Assembly: GCF_001039005.1 (NCBI RefSeq)
Contig: NZ_LDWR01000011.1
Coordinates: 310,001-374,000, forward strand
Length of the DNA stretch: 64,000 nucleotides
Source: Burkholderia cepacia
GTDB lineage: Bacteria > Pseudomonadota > Gammaproteobacteria > Burkholderiales > Burkholderiaceae
Direction: 5' to 3'
Under the pieces are notes generated by a model. That model saw only the letters and a list, made by a program, of their open reading frames with translations, was not told the origin of the DNA and did no database searches. A program made the position numbers and the translations under genes. Position 1 is the first letter of the stretch. Each line of letters opens with the position of its first letter. Shown one piece after another: positions 26,622-35,364 of the stretch.

Positions 26622-28577
26622 ATGAGCCTGCTGAACTTTCCGAGTGACCGCCCCATCGATCTCGCCTGCCTCGGCCGCGTGGCCGTGGATCTCTATGCGC
26701 AGCAGTACGGCAGCCGCCTGGAGGACGCGCGCAGCTTCCAGATGTATCTCGGCGGCTCGTCGGGCAACGTCGCGTTCGGCGTGGCCCGGCTCGGGCTGAA
26801 GACCGCGATGATCTCGCGCGTCGGCGACGAGCAGATGGGCCGCTTCCTGCGCGAGACGCTCGAGCGCGAAGGCTGCGACACGAGCCAGCTGCAGACCGAC
26901 CGCGAGCGCCTCACCGCGCTGGTGCTGCTCGGACTGAAGGATCGCGACACGTTCCCGCTGCTGTTCGTGCGCGAGAACTGCGCGGACATGGCCGTGCGCG
27001 CCGACGAGATCCGCGAGGACTTCATCGCCGGCTGCCGCGCGCTCGCAATCACCGGCACGCATCTTTCGACGCCGGCCACGCGCGAAGCGTCGCTGACCGC
27101 GCTCGGCTACGCACGCCGCCACGGCGTCGTGCGGATCCTCGACATCGACTACCGGCCGGTGCTGTGGGGGCTGACTGCGCGCGGCGCGGGCGAGAACCGC
27201 TACGTGCCGGACGCGCAGGTGACGCGGCAGTTGCAGCAGGTGCTCGGCGAATTCGACCTGCTGGTCGGCACCGAGGAGGAATTCCTGATCGCGGGCGGCG
27301 TGCCGCACGACCTGATCGGTTCGCTGCGGGCGGTGCGCGGGATCACGAACGCCGCGCTGGTCGTCAAGCGTGGCGCGCTCGGCTGCTGCGTGATCGAGGG
27401 CGACATCCCCGCGCGCATCGACGATGCGCCGACGTTTCTCGGCGAACGCGTCGAGGTGCTCAACGTGCTCGGCGCGGGCGACGCGTTCCTGTCGGGCCTG
27501 CTGTCGGGGCTGCTGCGCGGCCGCGACTGGGCCGAGTCGACGCGCATCGCGAACGCGTGCGGCGCGATCGTCGTGTCGCGCCATGCGTGCTCGGCCGCGA
27601 TGCCGACGCCGGCCGAACTCGCGCACTGGTTCGACGGCAACCGCAATCCGGTGGTCGACGCCGATCGCACGCTCGCGCACCTGCATCGCGTCACGGTGCC
27701 GCGCCGCGAATGGGACGACCTGTGCGTGATGGCGTTCGACCATCGCAGCCAGTTCTACGAACTCGCGGTGCAGGCCGGCGCGGACGAAGCGCGGATCAAG
27801 ACGCTGAAGCGCCTGCTCGTGCGTGCGGTCGAGCAGGTCGAGCGCGATCGTCATATCGAAGGCCATGTCGGCGTGCTGATCGACGGCGGCGGCTACGGCA
27901 GCGACGCGCTTGCGTCGGCCACCGGACGCGGCTGGTGGGTCGGCCGCCCGGTCGAGCTGCCGGGCTCGCGGCCGCTGCGTTTCGACGACACGCGCTCGGT
28001 CGGCTCGTCGCTCACGCACTGGCCGACCGAACAGGTCGTGAAGTGCCTCGTTCACTATCACCCCGACGACCAGGTCGACCTGCGCGTCGAACAGGAGCAG
28101 CGCGTGCTGGAACTGTGGGAAGCCACGCGTGCCAGCGGCAACGAGCTGCTGCTGGAAATGATTCCGCCGCGCGCGGTCACACCGGCCGGCACCGAGGACG
28201 ACGCGGTGCTGCGCACGATTGCGCGCTTCTACAACCTCGGCGTGATGCCCGAATGGTGGAAGCTTACGCCGCTGAGCGCCGACGGCTGGACGCGACTCGC
28301 CGCGCTGATCGCCGAGCGCGACCCGCATTGCCGCGGCGCGGTGATCCTCGGGCTGAACCAGCCGCTGCAATATCTGGTCGACAGCTTCCGCTCGGCGACC
28401 AACCCGATCGTCAAGGGTTTCATGGTCGGGCGCACGCTGTGGGTCGATGCGTCGCTGAACTGGTTCGCCGGCCGGATCGACGACCAGGCGCTGGTCGACG
28501 AAGTCGCCGGCAACTTCGCGCAGCTCGTGGACGCATGGCTCGGCCGCCGCGGCGCCGCGCGCGCCGCCGCGGCCTGA
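26622..28577 (+). CDS. iolC: 5-dehydro-2-deoxygluconokinase fused to a DUF2090 aldolase-like domain
   Basis: A 651-residue two-domain protein. The N-terminal half (about residues 10-330) is a PfkB kinase (MYLGGSSGNVAFGVARLGL; catalytic NVLGAGDAFLSGLLSGLLRG) that phosphorylates 5-dehydro-2-deoxygluconate. The C-terminal half (about 350-640; VMAFDHRSQFYELA, HVGVLIDGGGYGSDAL, AVILGLNQPLQYL) is DUF2090, an aldolase-like barrel that probably supplies the IolJ step. Together these would split the product into malonate semialdehyde and dihydroxyacetone phosphate. The ribosome site before the ATG is weak, and an in-frame GTG four codons upstream is possible. It is the first gene of the plus-strand iol operon. 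Confidence 0.92.
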   Translation: MSLLNFPSDRPIDLACLGRVAVDLYAQQYGSRLEDARSFQMYLGGSSGNVAFGVARLGLKTAMISRVGDEQMGRFLRETLEREGCDTSQLQTDRERLTALVLLGLKDRDTFPLLFVRENCADMAVRADEIREDFIAGCRALAITGTHLSTPATREASLTALGYARRHGVVRILDIDYRPVLWGLTARGAGENRYVPDAQVTRQLQQVLGEFDLLVGTEEEFLIAGGVPHDLIGSLRAVRGITNAALVVKRGALGCCVIEGDIPARIDDAPTFLGERVEVLNVLGAGDAFLSGLLSGLLRGRDWAESTRIANACGAIVVSRHACSAAMPTPAELAHWFDGNRNPVVDADRTLAHLHRVTVPRREWDDLCVMAFDHRSQFYELAVQAGADEARIKTLKRLLVRAVEQVERDRHIEGHVGVLIDGGGYGSDALASATGRGWWVGRPVELPGSRPLRFDDTRSVGSSLTHWPTEQVVKCLVHYHPDDQVDLRVEQEQRVLELWEATRASGNELLLEMIPPRAVTPAGTEDDAVLRTIARFYNLGVMPEWWKLTPLSADGWTRLAALIAERDPHCRGAVILGLNQPLQYLVDSFRSATNPIVKGFMVGRTLWVDASLNWFAGRIDDQALVDEVAGNFAQLVDAWLGRRGAARAAAA

Positions 28578-28624
28578 TGCGCGTGCCCGTCATGACCGAT
28601 CCGATCCTTCTTCACTGACCGACG

Positions 28625-30508
28625 ATGACCCCTACCGTGAGACTGACCGTCAGCCAGGCGCTCGTGCGCTACCTGGCCGCCCTGCGCGCCGAAGTCGTCC
28701 AGCCCGACGGCCGCACCGAGATCCTGCCGTACTGCGGCGGCGTGTTCGCGATCTTCGGCCACGGCAACGTGGCCGGGCTCGGCGAAGCGTTGCACGCCGA
28801 GCGGGACCGGCTGCCGACGTTCCGCGCGCACAACGAACAAGGGATGGCCAACGCGGCCGTCGCGTTCGCGAAAGCGAACTTCCGCCAGCGGATGATGGCC
28901 GCGACGTCGAGCATCGGCCCCGGCGCGACCAACATGCTGACGTCGGCCGCGCTCGCGCACGTCGGCCGCCTGCCGCTGCTGCTGCTGCCCGGCGACGTGT
29001 TCGTGTCGCGGCTGCCCGACCCGGTGCTGCAGCAGGTCGAGGATTTCGAACAGGGCGACGTCAGCGCGAACGACTGCTTCCGCCCCGTCACGCGCTACTT
29101 CGACCGGATCACGTCGCCCGAGCAGCTGCTCGTCGCGCTGCCGCGCGCGATCCAGGTGATGACCGACCCCGCGCAGTGCGGCCCCGTGTGTCTCGCGCTG
29201 CCGCAGGACGTGCAGACCTTCGCGTACGACTGGCCCGAGGATTTCTTCGCGCCGCCGGTGATCCGGATGCGCCGGACGCCGGCCGACGCGCTCGAACTCG
29301 CCGATGCGCTCGACGTGCTGAAGGCTGCGAAAAAACCGCTGATCGTCGCCGGCGGCGGCGTGCTGTACAGCCAGGCGTGGGACGCGCTGCGCGCGTTCGC
29401 GGATACGCACGGCGTGCCGGTCGCCGAATCGCAGGCCGGCAAGGGCAGCCTCGCGTGGGACCATCCGCTGAACCTCGGGTCGATCGGCGTGACGGGCTCG
29501 CCCGCCGCGAACCGCGCGGCCGCGCAGGCCGACGTCGTGTTCGCGGTCGGCACGCGGCTGCAGGACTTCACCACCGGCTCGCACGCGCTCTATGGCGACG
29601 CGACGCTGCTGAGCCTGAACGTGCAGCCGTTCGACGCGGGCAAGAAGCGCGGCCGGCAACTGGTTGCCGATGCGCGCACTGGCCTCGGCCAGTTGTCGGC
29701 CGCGCTGGCCGGCTGGCGCGCCGATCCGGCATGGACGGCCGCCAACCGCGATCAGGCCGTCGCATGGAACGTGCGCGTGACCGAGCTGACGACGCGCGTG
29801 CCGCAGGACATGCTGCCGTACGACGCGGAAGTGATCGGCGCGGTGCGCGATTCCGCGGCCGACGCGGGGCGCGACAGCGCGCGCGACGATCTCGTCGTGT
29901 GCGCGGCCGGCACGCTGCCGGCCGAGCTGCACAAGCTGTGGCGCAGCGGCGTGCCGGGCAACTACCACATGGACTATGCGTACTCGTGCATGGGCTACGA
30001 GGTCGCGGGCGGCCTCGGCGCGAAACTCGCGCGGCCCGAGCGCGAAGTGATCGTGATCGTCGGCGACGGCTCGTACATGATGCTCAACGCGGAACTCGCC
30101 ACCTCCGTGATGCTCGGCCGCAAGCTCATCGTCGTGATCCTCGACAACCGCGGCTACGGCTGCATCGAGCGGCTGCAGCTGAATTGCGGCGGTGCGAGCT
30201 TCAACAACATGCTCGACGACTGCGTGCCGGAAGGCGGCGAACGCTCGACGATCGACTTCGCGATGCATGCGCGCGCGATGGGCGCCGAAGCCGTGCACGT
30301 GCGCGACGTCGGCGAGCTGCGCAGCGAAATGAAGCGCGCACGCGCGGCAACGACAAGCCAGGTGCTCGTGATCGACACCACGCACACGCGCACGACCGAC
30401 GACGGCGGCGCGTGGTGGGAAGTCGCGGTGCCGCAGGTGTCCGCGCGCGCCGGCGTCGAGCAGGCGCACCGCGCGTACATCGACGCGAAGATCCGGCAGC
30501 GGCGCTGA
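28625..30508 (+). CDS. iolD: 3D-(3,5/4)-trihydroxycyclohexane-1,2-dione acylhydrolase
   Basis: A 627-residue thiamine-diphosphate enzyme that opens the inositol ring, giving 5-deoxy-glucuronate. The N-terminal domain contains GHGNVAGLGEALH and the HNEQGMANAAVAFA region with the cofactor-activating Glu. The C-terminal ThDP motif runs from VIVGDGSYMMLNAEL to VILDNRGYG. The length matches IolD. It begins 47 bases after iolC, and iolE follows after a 59-base gap. Confidence 0.95.
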   Translation: MTPTVRLTVSQALVRYLAALRAEVVQPDGRTEILPYCGGVFAIFGHGNVAGLGEALHAERDRLPTFRAHNEQGMANAAVAFAKANFRQRMMAATSSIGPGATNMLTSAALAHVGRLPLLLLPGDVFVSRLPDPVLQQVEDFEQGDVSANDCFRPVTRYFDRITSPEQLLVALPRAIQVMTDPAQCGPVCLALPQDVQTFAYDWPEDFFAPPVIRMRRTPADALELADALDVLKAAKKPLIVAGGGVLYSQAWDALRAFADTHGVPVAESQAGKGSLAWDHPLNLGSIGVTGSPAANRAAAQADVVFAVGTRLQDFTTGSHALYGDATLLSLNVQPFDAGKKRGRQLVADARTGLGQLSAALAGWRADPAWTAANRDQAVAWNVRVTELTTRVPQDMLPYDAEVIGAVRDSAADAGRDSARDDLVVCAAGTLPAELHKLWRSGVPGNYHMDYAYSCMGYEVAGGLGAKLARPEREVIVIVGDGSYMMLNAELATSVMLGRKLIVVILDNRGYGCIERLQLNCGGASFNNMLDDCVPEGGERSTIDFAMHARAMGAEAVHVRDVGELRSEMKRARAATTSQVLVIDTTHTRTTDDGGAWWEVAVPQVSARAGVEQAHRAYIDAKIRQRR

Positions 30509-30567
30509 TGCCGCGCCACCCACGAACCCGCATCGCGAACCCAACATTCGAACCAAGGAAGCACGCC

Positions 30568-31497
30568 ATGAGCTGGAACGTCCGCATCGGCATCAATCCC
30601 CTGTCGTGGATGAACGACGACCTGCCGTCGCTCGGCGGCGAGACGCCGCTCGAAACGGCGCTGAAGGAAGGCGCCGAAATCGGCTACGCGGGCTTCGAGC
30701 TCGGCAACAAGTTTCCGAAGACGGGCCCCGAGCTGAAGGCGAAGCTCGCCGAGTTCGGGCTCGTGTGCGTGTCGGGCTGGTATTCGGGCTTTCTCGCGGA
30801 AGTCGAACCGGGCATGAGCGACGCCGATGCGGTCGCGGCCGAAATCGAACGCTGCCGCGCACACCTGACGAAGCTGCAGTACAACGACGTGAAGGTCGTC
30901 GTCTACGGCGAATGCGCGGGCACGATCCAGGGGAACATCGACACGCCGGTCGCGAAGCGGCCGCGCTTCGTCGACGATGCCGCGTGGCAGCGCTACGCGG
31001 CGCGCCTCGACGCGTTCGGCGCACACCTGCTCGACACGTACGGGATCAAGCTCGCCTACCATCACCACATGGGCGCGTACGTCGAGTCGCCCGACGACGT
31101 CGACCGGCTGATGGCGCTGACCGACCCGGCCAAGGTGTTCCTGCTGTTCGACACGGGCCACGCGTATTTCGGCGGCGCGGCCGACCCGGTAACGCTGCTG
31201 AAGAAGCACGTGTCGCGCGTGGTCCATGTGCATTGCAAGGACGTGCGGGCGCAGGTCGTCACGCAGGCGCGCAACGACGGCTGGAGTTTCCTGAACGGCG
31301 TGATCAACGGCACCTTCACGGTGCCGGGCGACGGTGCGCTCGACTACGACGCGACGCTGCGCACGCTGAAGGACGCCGGTTACGAAGGCTGGCTCGTCGT
31401 GGAAGCCGAGCAGGATCCGGCCGTCGCGCCGAGCTATGCGTATGCGAAGAAGGGTTACGAATCGCTGCGCGCGATCGTCGACCGGTTGAGCGCGTAA
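30568..31497 (+). CDS. iolE: Myo-inosose-2 dehydratase
   Basis: A 309-residue TIM-barrel dehydratase acting on scyllo-inosose after IolG. INPLSWMNDDLPSLGG at the N-terminus and FELGNKFPKTGPELK are IolE hallmarks. Metal and substrate residues are visible in LAYHHHMGAYVESP, LLFDTGHAYFGG, HVHCKDVRAQV and LVVEAEQDP. AAGGAA lies 9 bases before the ATG. It is placed between iolD and iolB in the plus-strand operon. Confidence 0.95.
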   Translation: MSWNVRIGINPLSWMNDDLPSLGGETPLETALKEGAEIGYAGFELGNKFPKTGPELKAKLAEFGLVCVSGWYSGFLAEVEPGMSDADAVAAEIERCRAHLTKLQYNDVKVVVYGECAGTIQGNIDTPVAKRPRFVDDAAWQRYAARLDAFGAHLLDTYGIKLAYHHHMGAYVESPDDVDRLMALTDPAKVFLLFDTGHAYFGGAADPVTLLKKHVSRVVHVHCKDVRAQVVTQARNDGWSFLNGVINGTFTVPGDGALDYDATLRTLKDAGYEGWLVVEAEQDPAVAPSYAYAKKGYESLRAIVDRLSA

Positions 31498-31550
31498 CGC
31501 CCTGGCGCCCCTGGACCCTTGAGCCTCACCCTGTTGCGGAGCCCCACCCC

Positions 31551-32369
31551 ATGACGATTTCTCCCCTGCTGGTCAAGGCATCTTCCGACCGCGAAATCTG
31601 CAACGTCACGCCCGAGTCGGCCGGCTGGAAGCACGTCGGTTTTCGCGCGCTGCGCCTGAAGGCGGGCGACACCGAAACGCTCGACACCGGCACGCGCGAG
31701 CTGTGCGTCGTCGTGCTCACGGGCACGGTGCGCGCGAGCGTCGACGGCGAAACATACGACGCGCTCGGCAAGCGCGACAGCGTATTCGAGGACGTCTCGC
31801 CGGACGCGCTGTACGTGCCGGGCGGCAAGACCGTCACGCTGGTCGCGACGCGCGATGCGGAAATCGCGCTGTGCACCGCGCCGTACGCGAGCGGCGACAA
31901 GCCGGTACGGCGCCTCGACGGCGAACGGATGAGCCGCTCGGTGCGCGGGCAAGGCACCAACACGCGCTACGTGTGCGACATCCTGATGGGCGACAACCCG
32001 GCGGCCGACCGGCTGCTCGTGGTCGAAGTCGTGACGCCGGCCAGCCATTCGAGCAGCTATCCGCCGCACAAGCACGACCGCGACGCGGCGCCCGACGAAA
32101 CCTCGCTCGAGGAAACCTATTACCACCGGATCGATCCGCCGCAGGGCTTCGCGTTCCAGCGCGTGTACACGGACGACCGCAGCCTCGACGAAGCCTGCGC
32201 GGTCGAGAACCACGACGTCGTGATGGTGCCGCGCGGCTACCACCCGGTCGTCGCGCCGCACGGCTACAACCTGTACTACCTGAACGTGATGGCCGGGCCG
32301 AGCCGCGCGTGGGCGTTCAAGAACGATCCCGCGCACGAGTGGATGCTCGACGCCGCGCCGAAGCGCTGA
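31551..32369 (+). CDS. iolB: 5-deoxy-glucuronate isomerase
   Basis: A 272-residue cupin of the KduI/IolB family that converts 5-deoxy-glucuronate to 5-dehydro-2-deoxygluconate, the IolC substrate. Metal-ligand positions are visible in YPPHKHDRDAAP and in EETYYHRIDPPQGFAFQ, and the C-terminal GYHPVVAPHGYNLYYLNVMA is typical. The length matches the family. It lies 53 bases after iolE and is followed by a GC hairpin at 32377-32397. Confidence 0.95.
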   Translation: MTISPLLVKASSDREICNVTPESAGWKHVGFRALRLKAGDTETLDTGTRELCVVVLTGTVRASVDGETYDALGKRDSVFEDVSPDALYVPGGKTVTLVATRDAEIALCTAPYASGDKPVRRLDGERMSRSVRGQGTNTRYVCDILMGDNPAADRLLVVEVVTPASHSSSYPPHKHDRDAAPDETSLEETYYHRIDPPQGFAFQRVYTDDRSLDEACAVENHDVVMVPRGYHPVVAPHGYNLYYLNVMAGPSRAWAFKNDPAHEWMLDAAPKR

Positions 32370-32376
32370 ACGAAAG

Positions 32377-32397
32377 ACGGGCCCGCGCGCGGCCCGT
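32377..32397 (+). terminator. GC hairpin after iolB
   Basis: ACGGGCC and GGCCCGT form a 7-bp stem with a 7-base loop, eight bases after the iolB stop. There is no T-run, so attenuation between iolB and the next gene is only possible. Confidence 0.3.
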
Positions 32398-32451
32398 GAC
32401 GACGCGACGCCCGGCGCGCGCAGACAGAGCCGGCGACGACACGGAGCCGCC

Positions 32452-32946
32452 ATGGTCACGACCCTCTTTCGCCTCGAACCCCCTCCCTTCGACGATGACG
32501 CGTCGAATCCGGCGCTGCCGCGCTTCAATGCCGCCGTCGCCCGCCGGATGGGCGAAATCGCGGTCAACCTCGCCACGCGGCGCGGGCTGCCGATCGCGGT
32601 GAGCATCGTCGGCGAGCAGGCGCCGCTCTTCTACTGCGCGCTCGACGGCAGCCACGCGGACGATAGCGGTGCGATCCGCCGGCGGCAGAACACGGTGTTG
32701 CGTTTCGGATTGAGTTCGCTCGCGGTCGGCGAGCGCTTTCGCCGCGCCGGCTGGTCGCTGCAGTCGCAGGGATTATCGGAAGACGACTATGCGCTCGACG
32801 GCGGCGGCGTGCCATTGCGGATCGCCGGGGCCGGCATCGTCGGCGCGATGACGATCGCGGGGCTCGACTCCCAGGACAATCACGCGCTCGTCGTCGAAAG
32901 CCTGCAGTGGCACGTCGGCGGGTATGCGCTGGCGATGCTCGCGTAA
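32452..32946 (+). CDS. UPF0303 / heme-degrading-domain family protein
   Basis: A 164-residue cytoplasmic protein. RFNAAVARRMGEIAVNLATR, IAVSIVGEQAPLFYCALDG and RRRQNTVLRFGLSSL are typical of the UPF0303 group. Some databases label this group a heme-degrading domain because of fold similarity to HbpS/GlcG. No activity can be assigned. GGAGCC precedes the ATG. It follows iolB by 82 bases on the same strand and may be the last gene of the plus-strand iol operon. Confidence 0.8.
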   Translation: MVTTLFRLEPPPFDDDASNPALPRFNAAVARRMGEIAVNLATRRGLPIAVSIVGEQAPLFYCALDGSHADDSGAIRRRQNTVLRFGLSSLAVGERFRRAGWSLQSQGLSEDDYALDGGGVPLRIAGAGIVGAMTIAGLDSQDNHALVVESLQWHVGGYALAMLA

Positions 32947-33002
32947 CGAACGATGTCGTTGGCGTGACCGGCGCATGCGCGCCGATCCGCCGTCCCGCAG
33001 GA

Positions 33003-33749
33003 TCAGTTCAACCCGCCGCTCACGACGAGGTGCTCGCCGGTCATCCAGCGCGCATCGTCCGACGCGAGGAACACCGCGACCGACGCGATGTCGTCCGGCT
33101 CGCCGAGGCGGCCGAGCGGCGTCTCGCTGCGCACCTGCTTGTCGAGATCGGAACCGATGATGCCCGCGCTGTGCGTGCCCTCGGTCACGATCATGCCCGG
33201 ATTGATCGCGTTCACGCGGATCTTGCGCGGGCCGAGTTCGAGCGCGAGCACGCCGGTGATCGCGTCGACCGCGCCCTTGGTGCCGCTGTACACCGCGCTG
33301 GCGGGCGGCGTGATGCTGGTCACCACCGAGCTGATGTTGATGATGCTCGCGCCTTCGCCGAGATGCTTGACGGCCGCCTGCGTCACGAGCAGCACGCCGA
33401 ACACGTTCGTGTCGAACTGCCGGCGGTAGTGTTCTTCGGTGATCGCCTCGATCGGCGCGAATTCGTACACGCCGGAATTGTTGACGAGCACGTCGAGACG
33501 GCCGTACGTGTCGATCGCCGACTCGACGATGCGCTGCGCGTCCGCTGCCTTCGACACGTCGCCGCCGACCGCGACCGCGCGGCCGCCGGCTTCGACGATC
33601 GCGCTCACGACCGCGTCGGCGCCCGTCTTGCTGCTCGCATAGTTGACGACGACCGACGCACCTTCCGCGGCCAGCGCCCTGGCGATCGCTGCGCCGATGC
33701 CCTTCGATCCGCCCGTGACGATCGCTACCTTGCCTGCCAGCTTGCTCAT
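33003..33749 (-). CDS. Short-chain dehydrogenase/reductase
   Basis: A 248-residue classical SDR. The cofactor loop TGGSKGIGAAIA, the NNSGVYEF strand, the catalytic Ser (INISSVVTS) and the Tyr-Lys pair (AVYSGTKGAVDAITG) are complete. The C-terminal TGEHLVVSGGLN is usual for 3-oxoacyl-reductase or glucose-dehydrogenase-like SDRs. GAGGAATG precedes the ATG. The substrate is unknown. It converges with the inositol operon and is followed upstream by a 161-base gap with no recognisable gene. Confidence 0.9.
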   Translation of the reverse strand: MSKLAGKVAIVTGGSKGIGAAIARALAAEGASVVVNYASSKTGADAVVSAIVEAGGRAVAVGGDVSKAADAQRIVESAIDTYGRLDVLVNNSGVYEFAPIEAITEEHYRRQFDTNVFGVLLVTQAAVKHLGEGASIINISSVVTSITPPASAVYSGTKGAVDAITGVLALELGPRKIRVNAINPGMIVTEGTHSAGIIGSDLDKQVRSETPLGRLGEPDDIASVAVFLASDDARWMTGEHLVVSGGLN

Positions 33750-33910
33750 GATTTCATTCCTCAGTCAGAAGACGCTCGATGGAAAACGCCCGTTGCCGCG
33801 CTGACGCGGCGCACCGGCATGGCTGGCAATGTACGGCGTCGCATGGCGGCAATAAAGCGGCTCGACGCGAATTGACTGGTGGGGCCAGCCGAACAATCGA
33901 GCCGACGCCA

Positions 33911-34615
33911 TCAGCCGGCGCTCAGCCACGCGTTGGCGACCTCACCGCCGAGGCCGTCGAGCGCGCCGTCGTAGACGATCCGTCCGCGCCCCATCACCGC
34001 GACGCGATGCGCGAGCCGCGGCGCGAACTGCAGCCGCTGCTCGATCAGCACGATCGCGACACCGTCGGCCTGTAGCGCGGCAAGGCACGCACCGACTTCG
34101 TCGACCGCGAGCGGCGCGAGCCCTTCGGCCGGTTCGTCGACGATCAGCACGCGCGGGCTGCCGGCGAGCGCACGGACCAGCGCGAGCACCTGCTGCTCGC
34201 CGCCCGACAGCCGCCCGGCTTTCACGTCCGCGCGCGCGGCCAGCAGCGGAAAGCGGTCGAACAGGCGTTCGAGCGCCGCGCCTTCGGTCGCGCCGCGTGC
34301 GCCGCGCAGCCCGAGCCGCAGGTTGTCGCGCACCGTCAGCAGCGGAAACACATCGCGGCTTTCAGCGACGTAAGCGACGCCGTGCCGCGCGATCTCGAAC
34401 GTGCGCGCGCCCACGCACTCGGCGCCGGCGATGCGCACCGAACCGGCCGTGCGTACGAGCCCCATCACGGCCTTCGCGAGCGTCGAGCGCCCCGAGCCGT
34501 TGCGGCCGAGCAGCGCGAGCGTCTCGCCCGGCGCGAGCGCAAGATCGACGCCGTCGAGCACCGGCTGCATCCCGTACCACGCGCGCAAGCCGCGAATGTC
34601 GAGGAGTTTGCTCAT
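33911..34615 (-). CDS. livF: Branched-chain amino-acid-type ABC transporter ATPase (LivF-like)
   Basis: A 234-residue ABC ATPase of the LivF group. The signature is LSGGEQQVLALVRAL and Walker B is VLIVDEPAEGLAPL. The Walker A loop is GRNGSGRST, with Arg (CGC codon) in place of the nucleotide-binding Lys; I recall the same change in other proteobacterial LivF-like proteins. The H-loop is VLIEQRL, as usual for LivF. It overlaps livG by four bases (ATGA) and is the last gene of the transporter operon. The cargo is unknown. Confidence 0.88.
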   Translation of the reverse strand: MSKLLDIRGLRAWYGMQPVLDGVDLALAPGETLALLGRNGSGRSTLAKAVMGLVRTAGSVRIAGAECVGARTFEIARHGVAYVAESRDVFPLLTVRDNLRLGLRGARGATEGAALERLFDRFPLLAARADVKAGRLSGGEQQVLALVRALAGSPRVLIVDEPAEGLAPLAVDEVGACLAALQADGVAIVLIEQRLQFAPRLAHRVAVMGRGRIVYDGALDGLGGEVANAWLSAG

Positions 34616-35364
34616 GCGCCGCCCTCGCCGAGGTACGCGGCACGCACGGCCGGATCCGCGCGGATCGCATCGGGCGCGCCGGTCGCGACCACGGTGCCGC
34701 GCACGAGCACCGTGATGCGCTCGGCGAAACCGAACACCGCATCCATGTCGTGCTCGATCATCAGCACCGTGCGGCCCTGCGTCGTCGTCCGGATCAGCGC
34801 GATCATCCGCGCCGCCTGCGCGCGGCTCATGCCGGCCGTCGGCTCGTCGAGCAGCAGCGTGCGCGCGCCGCTCGCGAGCGCGATCCCGAGATCGAGCGCG
34901 CGCTGCTCCGCATAGCTCAGTTCGGCGGCCGGCGTGTCGCGCCGCGCATCGAGGCCGATGTCGTGCAGCACGCGCGCGGCTGCGAGATCGACCGACGCCG
35001 CTTCGCGCAGCCGGTTCCACCAGCGCCGCCGTTCGGACGGCGCATGCAGCGCCGCGCAGCGCAGGTTGTCGAGCACGGTCAGCCGCGCGAACGCGCTCGT
35101 CTGCTGGAAACTGCGGCCGATGCCGAGGCGGCTCGCGACGACCGGCCCGCGCCCGCGCAACTCGACGCCGTGCAGCACGACGCGCCCGCGCGTCGGCCGC
35201 GTTGCGCCCGCGATCACGCCGAACAGCGTCGACTTGCCCGCGCCGTTCGGCCCGATCAGCGCATGGCGCTCGCCGGCCGCGATGCTCAATTCGACGCCGT
35301 CGAGCACCGTCTGCGTGCCGAAACGCTGCACGATGCCATGAAGTGCGATCGCGTTGCCGTTCAT
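34612..35364 (-). CDS. livG: Branched-chain amino-acid-type ABC transporter ATPase (LivG-like)
   Basis: A 250-residue ABC ATPase. Walker A is the standard GPNGAGKST, Walker B is TLLLDEPTAGM and the H-loop His is in MIEHDMDAVF. The signature motif is LSYAEQRALDLGIAL, the usual LivG variant. It overlaps livM and livF by four bases each, showing a tightly packed operon. Unlike its partner LivF, it keeps the Walker A Lys. Confidence 0.9.
   Translation of the reverse strand: MNGNAIALHGIVQRFGTQTVLDGVELSIAAGERHALIGPNGAGKSTLFGVIAGATRPTRGRVVLHGVELRGRGPVVASRLGIGRSFQQTSAFARLTVLDNLRCAALHAPSERRRWWNRLREAASVDLAAARVLHDIGLDARRDTPAAELSYAEQRALDLGIALASGARTLLLDEPTAGMSRAQAARMIALIRTTTQGRTVLMIEHDMDAVFGFAERITVLVRGTVVATGAPDAIRADPAVRAAYLGEGGA

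Noticed and set aside
34480-34530. LivF Walker A arginine as proof of a dead ATPase or pseudogene
   Set aside because: All other ABC motifs are intact and I recall similar LivF proteins, so inactivity cannot be claimed from sequence.
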